DNA from: DAIOFH01 sp036745875
GTDB taxonomy: Bacteria > Planctomycetota > SZUA-567
Length of the DNA: 13,508 nucleotides
Direction of reading: 5' to 3'
NCBI GenBank assembly: GCA_036745875.1
Contig: DAIOFH010000107.1
Location: 1 to 13,508 of the forward strand
Shown here: piece by piece, positions 1 to 4,780 of the stretch
How positions within the stretch are numbered: position 1 is the stretch's first letter
Layout of the letters: each line of letters begins with the position of its first letter
Notes under the pieces: model-generated
Seen by the model: only the letters and a program-made list of their open reading frames with translations
The model's database searches: none
What the model was told of the DNA's origin: nothing
Made by a program: the position numbers and the translations under genes

Positions 1-23
1 TTTATACTACTTGTTTTGGTTAA

Positions 24-42
24 AACAATAAAATTGTTAATG
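24..42 (-). terminator. Weak AT-rich hairpin downstream of the exported-protein gene
   Basis: Just past the stop of the leftward gene ending at 50, the minus strand reads AACAAT-TTT-ATTGTT followed by a few T residues. The 6-bp stem is pure A/T plus two C-G pairs, and the T tract is short, so it could be a weak intrinsic terminator or a chance palindrome. Confidence 0.3.
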
Positions 43-49
43 AAAATCT

Positions 50-508
50 TCACTGGTGGGTAATGGCCGGGTTTCCGGCTGGGATGGCGGTGATTTTGTA
101 TCGCACCACACGCGGGCGTTTTCCATGCATGGACATATGATATTCGAAATCGGCGGCCGATCCGGGGGCGAGCGACGACGGCTCGACCCCGAATTTTCCA
201 TTGACGATATGATCGTTTTCCAGGCTCTCTACTTTGAAGGTCACGGTGATGGAATCATAGCTGGTCACGCCGTTGTTCACGACCATGCCCTTGATGGATA
301 GACCGGTCCGGTAGTCCGTTTTGACTTTTTCGGTAATGAAGACAAGGCCCATTTGCCGGGACCTGTCGTCGGCGGCGGGGATGACCATGACTTGGGTGCC
401 GATGTCGAAATTAAGGTGGAGGAACGGTATTTCCATGGCGGACAGTTGGCCGGACGGCAATGCCAGCAGTACGAGTGCGACGCTAAGAAAGAGGCGATTC
501 CTGTGCAT
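50..508 (-). CDS. Exported FxLYD-like protein of unknown function
   Basis: This encodes a 152-residue secreted or periplasmic protein. Residues 1-24 form a Sec signal peptide: basic MHRNR, a Leu/Val/Ala-rich core, then a likely cut after GQLSA. The mature part is beta-rich. The stretch IKGMVVNNGVTSYDSITVTF, followed by SSLAPGSAADFEY near the end, resembles the FxLYD/DUF3426 pattern (a bacterial Ig-like fold in which a GxVxN turn is followed by a LAPG turn). That assignment is by eye only, and no catalytic residues are apparent. The start is supported by GAAGGAA about 6 nt upstream. The gene begins 20 nt after the thioesterase gene, so the two are almost certainly co-transcribed. What links an exported protein to a CoA thioesterase is not evident. 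Confidence 0.8.
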   Translation of the reverse strand: MHRNRLFLSVALVLLALPSGQLSAMEIPFLHLNFDIGTQVMVIPAADDRSRQMGLVFITEKVKTDYRTGLSIKGMVVNNGVTSYDSITVTFKVESLENDHIVNGKFGVEPSSLAPGSAADFEYHMSMHGKRPRVVRYKITAIPAGNPAITHQ

Positions 509-528
509 GGCGTTCCTTCGTGAAGGGT

Positions 529-921
529 TTATTTTCCTTTGGACTGGGCTTTTTCGGTGAACTTGGCTTTGTCGACGGCGAAGCGGGTGTGTTTGCCGCG
601 TCCTACCTCGGCGACTTCATCCGCAATCACGATATCGAAGTCGATGCGTTTTCTATCGACGGCGGCGACTGTCGCTGTGGCTGTGACTTTCATGCCGATG
701 GGTGTTGCCCCGCTGTGTTCGACATCTACGTGGGTGCCGACGGTGACCATGCCAGGATCAAGGTAGGGTTCCACCGCGCGCGCGGCAGCCAGCTCCAGGA
801 GGGCGATCATCATTGGTGTTGCAAAAACATCGACAAGGCCGCTTCCGACGGCGCTGGCGATATTTGATTTGTCGACGATAACGCTTTCTTCGTGTTTTGT
901 GCCGGCCGGTATTTCCATCAT
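529..921 (-). CDS. FlK-type hotdog-fold acyl-CoA thioesterase
   Basis: This is a 130-residue cytoplasmic protein that matches the fluoroacetyl-CoA thioesterase-like branch of the hotdog family. The helix carries VFAT (T35) followed by LLELAA (E43), and the strand VEHSGATPIG carries H69. The spacing T35-E43-H69 equals that of the Thr42-Glu50-His76 catalytic triad of Streptomyces FlK as I recall it, and VGTHVDVEH parallels the FlK segment around Gly69. GRGKHTRFAVDKAKF is the usual closing strand. Family members hydrolyse small acyl-CoA thioesters. Most are not tied to fluoroacetate, so housekeeping release of CoA is the safer inference. The start at 921 follows AAAGGA, and a second ATG follows immediately. 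It is the first gene of a two-gene leftward operon. Confidence 0.87.
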   Translation of the reverse strand: MMEIPAGTKHEESVIVDKSNIASAVGSGLVDVFATPMMIALLELAAARAVEPYLDPGMVTVGTHVDVEHSGATPIGMKVTATATVAAVDRKRIDFDIVIADEVAEVGRGKHTRFAVDKAKFTEKAQSKGK

Positions 922-942
922 GTATTCCTTTCATATTCGTTT

Positions 943-971
943 TTGACTCTGTTAAAAACAAAAAATAGGAT
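943..971 (+). promoter_or_regulatory. Possible sigma70 promoter reading into the non-coding block
   Basis: TTGACT at 943-948 and TAGGAT at 966-971 are separated by exactly 17 nt. Transcription would start near 978 and run right into a region with no convincing gene but many hairpins. It overlaps the start region of the leftward operon transcript. Confidence 0.4.
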
Positions 972-976
972 GCTTC

Positions 977-1004
977 ATTATAACCGCGTTTTCCACCGTG
1001 GCAA
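977..1004 (-). promoter_or_regulatory. Sigma70 promoter for the thioesterase/exported-protein operon
   Basis: On the minus strand TTGCCA (1004-999) and a perfect TATAAT (982-977) are separated by 16 nt. The predicted start near 970 gives a leader of about 50 nt before the ATG at 921. It faces the possible rightward promoter at 943-971, so the two would interfere with each other. Confidence 0.65.
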
Positions 1005-1385
1005 CACGGACATTCATGTCGAAGATGAATAAACCATACACCGTCGTCAATATAACGGTCCAGCGAAGCCGGCTGCGGGCTTGGGACGCGACCGGCCCCA
1101 AAACCACGGTCAATGCCGCGTGGAAAAAAAATGCGGTCTCGTATCGCTTTTACGATGGAGAAGAAAATCCGCGCGCCGGCCTTATTGGGTTGGGAAGTAG
1201 CAGGGGCGATGCTTTCGGGCTCCGGGTATACCTGACTTAGGAAGCGATGCTCCTGCGTTACGTTTTGCCCTGCGTGTGCGTGCGCTTCGCGTACTGCCGC
1301 CTCGATAAGGTTGATGCCGCGCGGAAATACCTTCCGTTACGGGTGGAGGGAGTTTCTGAGCTGCTACGTCCGCGCGGCATTTTTA
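978..1385 (+). ncRNA. Candidate structured non-coding RNA with terminator-like 3' end
   Basis: The roughly 650 bases between 922 and 1567 hold no gene I can support; short open frames exist but lack ribosome sites and protein-like composition. The plus strand can form successive hairpins: 996-1009 (CCGTG, GCAA tetraloop, CACGG), 1012-1030 (ATTCAT/ATGAAT), 1068-1096 (10-bp arms with one mismatch and one wobble), 1200-1214 with 1242-1256 (14 of 15 pairs including G-U pairs) and 1314-1325 with 1369-1380 (12 perfect pairs, then TTTTT). The G-U pairs and the GNRA loop favour transcription of the plus strand. No known RNA family (RNase P, tmRNA, 6S, SRP) was recognised. Existence as an RNA is inference. 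Confidence 0.35.
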
Positions 1386-1455
1386 TTGATTTAAGCATTT
1401 TGGGGCTGGTCGCGCCCCAAACCCGCGACCAGCGTTCCGCTGGACCATTAATATC
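1049..1455. repeat. BIME/MITE-like element: two REP-like palindromes in inverted orientation
   Basis: The right arm (1369-1455) reversed matches the left arm (1049-1124). Shared blocks, read on the right arm, are CGCGGCAT, TTTTGGGGCYGGTCGCG, CCCAARCCCGC, GCTGGACC and TTA. Each arm contains its own palindrome (1068-1077/1087-1096 and 1405-1414/1424-1433). In one stem position the left arm has C-G where the right has T-A, so base pairing is kept while the sequence differs. About 240 bp of non-coding sequence lies between the arms. The form resembles enterobacterial BIMEs (paired inverted REPs) or a small non-autonomous transposon, but I recognise no specific family and see no clear target-site duplication. 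Confidence 0.5.
1314..1385 (+). terminator. Long-loop intrinsic terminator-like hairpin
   Basis: ATGCCGCGCGGA (1314-1325) and TCCGCGCGGCAT (1369-1380) are perfect 12-bp complements, followed at once by TTTTT. The 43-nt loop is longer than usual. A near copy of the 5' arm, ATGCCGCGTGGA at 1113-1124, could pair with the same 3' arm. Confidence 0.45.
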
Positions 1456-1566
1456 AATTGCACTGATGTAATGGTTGTACCCCTTTGGTATGAAAGGGTC
1501 GGCTCATCCCTCCGCGCGATGCGGAACGAAATGCGACGGTGGGATGGCATTTTCTCGAAACCTGGT

Positions 1567-1686
1567 TTACCAGTAGACGGGGTCCGCCACCTGATACCCG
1601 GTAACGCCGTCCGTTTCGTAGTAGGTGAGATCGTCGCCAAGCAGAATTGGACGATACGCCGTTTGCACCATGCCGTTCGTCGTCAT
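1567..1686 (-). CDS. Small aromatic-rich reading frame, possibly joined by +1 frameshift to the upstream gene
   Basis: From the ATG at 1686 this frame gives 39 residues ending GVTGYQVADPVYW. The same frame is open upstream to 1713 and there encodes KNTTLLFLL, which together with MTTNGMVQTA would make a good signal-peptide or TM core. No ATG or ribosome site lies at the head of that longer frame. The preceding gene ends ATG TCC TAA G, and moving one base forward at TCC TAA gives Met-Ser-Lys-Asn-Thr-Thr-Leu-Leu. Possibilities are a separate small exported protein with a non-standard start, a +1 frameshift product, a one-base sequencing error, or a decayed gene. No known family was recognised. 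Confidence 0.35.
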   Translation of the reverse strand: MTTNGMVQTAYRPILLGDDLTYYETDGVTGYQVADPVYW

Positions 1687-1711
1687 CAACAGAAAAAGCA
1701 GCGTCGTATTC

Positions 1712-2062
1712 TTAGGACATGCGCGCGGTGACGTCTTTCCTGCGCGCTGAACTGAGCGACTCTTTTATGCGGGTCTTGCCCCTCGTAAATGCGTCGGAGA
1801 TACGGGTGGAGGCACGCGTCCTTTTCGTCAGCAGGTAGGCCACGGCCAAAACGGCGACAAGCCCTATCATCACTGCCGCGACCTGCGCTGCGCGGTCGCC
1901 GAGATAAACTGCGTCAGTCGAATACCCGGAAGCTTCCGCGCTCGAACTGTCGTAAGGCTCTATCCGCGGGGGATTCGCGACAGTCTCCATGGTTGATGCG
2001 GCGGGCATGCTTGCAACCAATCCCATAAACAGCATTACCAGCATAAAATAGAAGGTCTTCAT
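1712..2062 (-). CDS. Small exported/membrane protein, function unknown
   Basis: This encodes 116 residues from the ATG at 2062. That start is preferred over upstream ATGs because AAAGGA sits about 7 nt before it. Residues 1-25 (MKTFYFMLVMLFMGLVASM) are a signal peptide or anchor. A short Ser/Glu-rich extracytoplasmic stretch follows (to about residue 60). Then comes a second hydrophobic helix (about 63-82, AAVMIGLVAVLAVAYLL) and a basic tail (KRTRAS...RRKDVTARMS), probably cytoplasmic by the positive-inside rule. No domain was recognised. The tail ends exactly where the +1-frame continuation to 1567 begins. The neighbours give no functional hint. Confidence 0.72.
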   Translation of the reverse strand: MKTFYFMLVMLFMGLVASMPAASTMETVANPPRIEPYDSSSAEASGYSTDAVYLGDRAAQVAAVMIGLVAVLAVAYLLTKRTRASTRISDAFTRGKTRIKESLSSARRKDVTARMS

Positions 2063-2466
2063 TCGTAATCCTTTCATGATCTTGTTTGTCCGTACGTCTC
2101 TTGCTCCGTGTGCAGAGGGTAAAAACAGCACAGGAACATGCAATCGCAAGTGCGTTTACTTAAGTTGTCTAGTAAAGTCTTGTCATGAGGCTCCGGATCG
2201 TCCAGCGCTTTCAAAAACGGTAATTTCACATTTTATGCGAATATTGTTGATTATTCTGTTGTGGAAGTTCCTCTCGTATGAGGCAATTCTCGGGATAATG
2301 CGTTTTTATCGCGATTATCAGCAAAAAAATTAAAGAATGGCGGGTATTGTTAAAAATTAACGACACAGAAAATATATGACGGGATGCGCTCATAATTAAG
2401 TAAAGCCTGAAAACTTCACGCGCATTTCGTCATCCGCATCTGTTGTAGCGACGCAAGGAGATAATC
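2063..2466. other. Intergenic region between divergent small genes
   Basis: This 404-bp AT-richer stretch separates the leftward gene starting at 2062 from the rightward one at 2467. It contains the inverted repeat TTTACT (2155-2160) / AGTAAA (2171-2176), a possible operator. A 32-codon hydrophobic frame (2235-2333, starting MRILLIILLWKF) has no ribosome site. No promoter is convincing; the sequence around 2347-2375 has TTGTTA and an A/T-rich block about 17 nt apart. Confidence 0.4.
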
Positions 2467-2667
2467 ATGGCTGACAAAACGCCGAGGTTGAAGCAGCAGC
2501 ATAAAGACAACATCCTCGATGTGCAGAAAAACCTGGCAGCCGCAAAACATTACGAAAGACAGGAATCCCGGCAGAAGGAAGCGGAGATCTTGGACAACCC
2601 AAAAAATCAGGATCCGAACGAATGCCGGGCCATACCTTTCAAAGAGTCCTGCGACAAGGACGAATGA
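2467..2667 (+). CDS. Small highly charged hypothetical protein
   Basis: This encodes 66 residues. A strong AAGGAG lies 6-7 nt before the ATG, the best ribosome site in this part of the window, which is the main evidence that the gene is real. The product is soluble and very rich in Lys, Glu, Gln and Asp, with no signal peptide or membrane segment. Residues about 8-45 look helical and possibly coiled coil (KQQHKDNILDVQKNLAAAKH). Two Cys (in NECRAI and ESCDKD) lie in the acidic C-terminal third. No family was recognised. A structured, terminator-ended segment follows 49 nt after the stop. Confidence 0.65.
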   Translation: MADKTPRLKQQHKDNILDVQKNLAAAKHYERQESRQKEAEILDNPKNQDPNECRAIPFKESCDKDE

Positions 2668-2715
2668 GCGGCAAGAGGGTTTAGAAAGATGTTGGAGGAA
2701 TCAGCTCACCAATTC

Positions 2716-2831
2716 GCCATCGCGTTTCCGCGGCGTTTCGTCTTGTCGGGTCATGTGCCGGTGTACACTTCGATGTGTCCGGGACAACAAACCGATAGAT
2801 GGCGGTTTGCGAAAACGCGATGGCTTTTTTT
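2716..2831 (+). promoter_or_regulatory. Structured three-way-junction segment ending in an intrinsic terminator
   Basis: GCCATCGCGTTT (2716-2727) and AAACGCGATGGC (2813-2824) are perfect 12-bp complements, followed by TTTTTTT (2825-2831). Inside the closing stem are TTGTC (2743-2747) pairing with GACAA, and AAACCG pairing with CGGTTT around an 8-nt loop. A second GCGTTTCG (2733-2740) could compete for CGAAAACGC (2811-2818), so alternative folds are possible. The segment lies between two genes, 37 nt before the ATG at 2869. It could be the 3' end of the 2467-2667 transcript, a cis-acting attenuator for the next gene, or a small RNA. No known riboswitch class was recognised. Confidence 0.5.
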
Positions 2832-2868
2832 ACGTTAAATACCTAAATGAAAATACTGGAGATATGCA

Positions 2869-3228
2869 ATGTTTACGCAGAAAAATACAATACGCAGAGC
2901 CGCCTTCGCGGCTGCGGTGGCGGTTTTCGCCCTTACCGGATTGGTTTCCGCGATGGATTATTGTTCGCCTTGCAACGCGCGCCTGGTCAGCTACCAGACT
3001 TCGCCCGTTGTCACCTACACAACGACCACCCTTCCTTCCGTGTCGATGTATGAAACGCGCGCGGTGATGAGCCAGTCTTCCCCCGACTTCCTTATTCCCA
3101 CTACGCACGGCCTTGTCGAAACGCGCGACCCTGCGCAGGTGTTCAACAACCCCGTCGACAACTACTATCACACCTACGCTCGCGAGAACAATTACGGCGC
3201 CGGTCGCTGGTATGGCGGTTACCTGTAA
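2869..3228 (+). CDS. Small secreted Tyr/Thr-rich protein, function unknown
   Basis: This encodes 119 residues. It starts with a signal peptide (basic KNTIRR, then an Ala/Val/Phe core) with likely cleavage after LVSA at about residue 28. The mature protein begins MDYCSPCNARL, a single CxxC pair that could form a disulfide. It continues with a Thr-rich stretch (VVTYTTTTLP) and ends in an aromatic and Gly-rich tail (YGAGRWYGGYL), suggesting an extracytoplasmic or envelope protein. GGAG lies 7 nt before the ATG. A clean terminator follows 30 nt after the stop. No room exists for a full promoter between the upstream terminator (ending 2831) and the ATG, so its transcript probably starts inside or before that structure. 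Confidence 0.75.
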   Translation: MFTQKNTIRRAAFAAAVAVFALTGLVSAMDYCSPCNARLVSYQTSPVVTYTTTTLPSVSMYETRAVMSQSSPDFLIPTTHGLVETRDPAQVFNNPVDNYYHTYARENNYGAGRWYGGYL

Positions 3229-3258
3229 TACGGAACCCGCCATCGTCACGAGTAATTG

Positions 3259-3285
3259 GCCGCAACGCTTGTTGCGGCTTTTTTT
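3259..3285 (+). terminator. Intrinsic terminator after the small secreted protein
   Basis: GCCGCAAC (3259-3266), loop GCTT, GTTGCGGC (3271-3278), then seven T residues. The stem is perfect, and this is the clearest terminator in the window. Confidence 0.9.
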
Positions 3286-3314
3286 ATGAATCCGGCGCGT
3301 AAAGCAAAAAACTC

Positions 3315-3343
3315 TTGCCGGAAGTCGGGACAACATGGATATT
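3315..3343 (+). promoter_or_regulatory. Possible promoter for thiD
   Basis: TTGCCG (3315-3320) and GATATT (3338-3343) are 17 nt apart, each matching the sigma70 consensus at four of six bases. No TPP riboswitch (THI box) is visible in the leader, although thiD genes often have one. Confidence 0.3.
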
Positions 3344-3392
3344 CGATTCTTCTTTTTGTCTGTCGATTTGTCGTACAAGGATATCCATACCG

Positions 3393-4187
3393 ATGAAACA
3401 TGTTCTTTCCATCGCCGGCTCCGATTCCGGAGGCTGCGCCGGCATCCAGGCCGATCTCAAGACCATGTGCGCCCTTGGGGTATATGGCATGACCGCCATA
3501 ACCGCCATCACGGTGCAAAACACCCAGGGCGTCCGCGCCGTGCAGGAAATAGACCCCGAAATCGTGTCCGGCCAGATCGAGGCGATATTCGACGACATCG
3601 ATGTCGACGCCGTCAAGGTGGGGATGGTCGCCAACGCCAACATCGCCCGCGCCATCCGCGAAGCGCTGGCGGCGAGGAAAGTGAACAACCTCGTGGTCGA
3701 CCCGGTGATGGTGTCGAAGAACGGCAGCCGCCTGTTTTCCGACGAAGCGGTACGCGAAATTATGCACCTCGTTTCCATGAGCACCATCGCCACGCCGAAC
3801 CTGTTCGAGGCGGAGCTTTTGTCGGGGCTCCCCATCCGCAGCCGCGACGATATGCGCGCCGCCGCCTGGAAAATCCGGGAAAAGGGCGCCGGGGACATCA
3901 TCATCAAGGGCGGCCGCCTCGAAGGCGACGCCGACGATTTCCTGCTCATCTGCAGTGACGAGATCTGGCTGAACTGTCCACGCATCGACACGAAAAACAC
4001 CAACGGCACCGGCTGCTCCCTCTCCACCGCCATTGCCTGCTTCCTCGCCAAGGGCCAGGACCTCCGCCAGGCCGCCGCCAGCTCCAAGGAGTACATCACC
4101 CGGGCGATCCGGGATTCCCTGGACATCGGCCATGGCAACGGGCCTCTCGGCCACTTGATACATCTGTATCAAATGGCGAAAATATAA
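3393..4187 (+). CDS. thiD: Hydroxymethylpyrimidine/phosphomethylpyrimidine kinase
   Basis: The enzyme phosphorylates HMP and HMP-phosphate to HMP-diphosphate, the pyrimidine half of thiamine, in the cytoplasm. The 264 residues equal the usual stand-alone ThiD length. Visible family motifs are the substrate loop SIAGSDSGGCAGIQADLKT (6-24), VDPVMVSKNG (102-111), ATPNLFEAELL (133-143), IKGG (171-174) and the anion-hole/catalytic NGTGCSLSTAIA (204-215) with Cys208. The start at 3393 is chosen because the ribokinase-like fold begins right there; AAGGA lies about 11 nt upstream, rather far. A longer frame back to 3315 lacks family similarity. It is a single gene with no other thi gene nearby, and a fusion partner such as ThiE is absent. 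Close relatives include PdxK-type pyridoxal kinases, but the motif set fits ThiD best. Confidence 0.93.
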   Translation: MKHVLSIAGSDSGGCAGIQADLKTMCALGVYGMTAITAITVQNTQGVRAVQEIDPEIVSGQIEAIFDDIDVDAVKVGMVANANIARAIREALAARKVNNLVVDPVMVSKNGSRLFSDEAVREIMHLVSMSTIATPNLFEAELLSGLPIRSRDDMRAAAWKIREKGAGDIIIKGGRLEGDADDFLLICSDEIWLNCPRIDTKNTNGTGCSLSTAIACFLAKGQDLRQAAASSKEYITRAIRDSLDIGHGNGPLGHLIHLYQMAKI

Positions 4188-4200
4188 CAGTCCTACTCAC

Positions 4201-4229
4201 TTGACAATCCTGCATTTTTGTGGTAATAA
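4201..4229 (+). promoter_or_regulatory. Upstream promoter (P1) of the FeoA-like gene
   Basis: A perfect TTGACA (4201-4206), 17-nt spacer and TAATAA (4224-4229) lie just after thiD, in an AT-rich gap. This would give a leader of about 100 nt. Confidence 0.6.
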
Positions 4230-4278
4230 TATATATAGGTTAGTTTTAGCTATAAAATAAATGCCCGCTTGCTACAGT

Positions 4279-4307
4279 TTGTGCTTGTCTCGTTTTTATA
4301 GTTTAAT
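4279..4307 (+). promoter_or_regulatory. Downstream promoter (P2) of the FeoA-like gene
   Basis: TTGTGC (4279-4284), 17-nt spacer and TTTAAT (4302-4307, five of six consensus bases). The start would fall near 4314, about 25 nt before the ATG. No convincing Fur box was seen. Confidence 0.5.
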
Positions 4308-4338
4308 GCGTTAATGTGGTAGATTGAGGGGGTCAGTC

Positions 4339-4629
4339 ATGATTATCAATCGCGGGCCGAATCCAGGCGCAAACGGCGGGTCCAGGCGTTCCCGTGCCTT
4401 GTCCACCATCAATTCGCAAGGCGAGTACATTATCACCAATATCACCGGGGACGAGCAGCACCGCCATCGCCTGAGTGAGATGAGGTTGATCATCGGCTCG
4501 ACCATTTCCGTCATCGCCAGTCCTTCCGAGAACATGACGGTCGTCAAGATCGGCGGCGGCAGGATGGCATTGTCGTCCGGCACATCGGAGAATGTCTGGG
4601 TCAAACCGTTGACGCTTGGCAAGCTATAA
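4339..4629 (+). CDS. Stand-alone FeoA-domain protein
   Basis: This encodes 96 residues from the ATG at 4339, with GAGGGG upstream. An in-frame TTG at 4324 is less likely. After a polar N-terminal extension (about 20 residues, Gly/Asn/Arg-rich) comes a FeoA SH3-like domain: GEYIITNITGDEQHRHRLSEMRLIIGSTISVIASPSENMTVVKIGGGRMALSSGTSENVWVKP (about 28-91). The RLSEM-G-I pattern, the V-V-IGG-xxAL turn and the closing VWVKP are typical. FeoA normally assists the FeoB ferrous-iron transporter at the inner membrane face, but no feoB is adjacent. Solo FeoA-like proteins may have regulatory or unrelated roles. Its position between thiD and pta gives no functional hint. Confidence 0.8.
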   Translation: MIINRGPNPGANGGSRRSRALSTINSQGEYIITNITGDEQHRHRLSEMRLIIGSTISVIASPSENMTVVKIGGGRMALSSGTSENVWVKPLTLGKL

Positions 4630-4672
4630 AGACCTTTAACGAATCTCTCGCCGATAAACAAAGTGTTTCCCC

Positions 4673-4700
4673 TTGTGTTTATTTGCGGTCGGGTTACAAT
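4673..4700 (+). promoter_or_regulatory. Possible promoter for pta
   Basis: TTGTGT (4673-4678) and TACAAT (4695-4700) with a 16-nt spacer. The transcript would start near 4707 and include the T-rich hairpin at 4730-4759. Confidence 0.45.
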
Positions 4701-4729
4701 TACTCTTTGCAAAATTCACACTGAGATCG

Positions 4730-4759
4730 ACCGAATTTATTTCCGGTTGTTTTTTTTTT
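4730..4759 (+). terminator. Terminator-like hairpin with T10 tract just before pta
   Basis: ACCGAA and TTCCGGT (one bulged C) form a short stem at 4730-4747, followed by TG and ten T residues (4750-4759). It may end the FeoA-like transcript or attenuate pta, whose ribosome site begins about 10 nt later. The stem is weak. Confidence 0.4.
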
Positions 4760-4780
4760 GTATTTTGCCAAGGGGAAAGA

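Noticed and set aside
998..1240. 80-codon plus-strand open frame in the 922-1567 gap
   Set aside because: No ribosome site, atypical composition, and it runs through the inverted-repeat arm and hairpins; better explained as non-coding.
978..1385. Known structural RNAs (RNase P, tmRNA, 6S, SRP) as the identity of the structured block
   Set aside because: No GAGGAAAGUC core, no tRNA-like CCA end, no tag reading frame and no 6S open-bubble consensus could be seen.
1049..1455. Integron attC site or CRISPR repeat
   Set aside because: No RYYYAAC/GTTRRRY core sites, no integrase and no regularly spaced repeats; only one inverted pair exists.
1383..1731. Overlapping open frames on both strands (1471-1731 plus, 1383-1640 minus)
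   Set aside because: Neither has a ribosome site or protein-like sequence. They overlap the more protein-like minus frame ending at 1567 and the REP-like right arm.
1567..2062. Toxin-antitoxin pair for the two small frames
   Set aside because: Both parts look exported or membrane-bound, no antitoxin DNA-binding motif is present, and the gene junction is frame-shifted rather than a normal overlap.
2235..2333. 32-codon hydrophobic plus-strand frame (MRILLIILLWKF...)
   Set aside because: It could be a tiny membrane peptide, but there is no ribosome site and the AT-rich context makes hydrophobic codons likely by chance.
3286..3392. Possible TPP riboswitch upstream of thiD
   Set aside because: The conserved CTGAGA and ACCTGATC-type THI-box segments are absent, and the gap is only about 100 nt.
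3246..4172. Long minus-strand open frames opposite thiD, and similar long frames opposite proA, the transporter and fruK
   Set aside because: These are shadows of real genes in GC-rich DNA, with low-complexity Gly/Ala/Asp/His composition and no ribosome sites.
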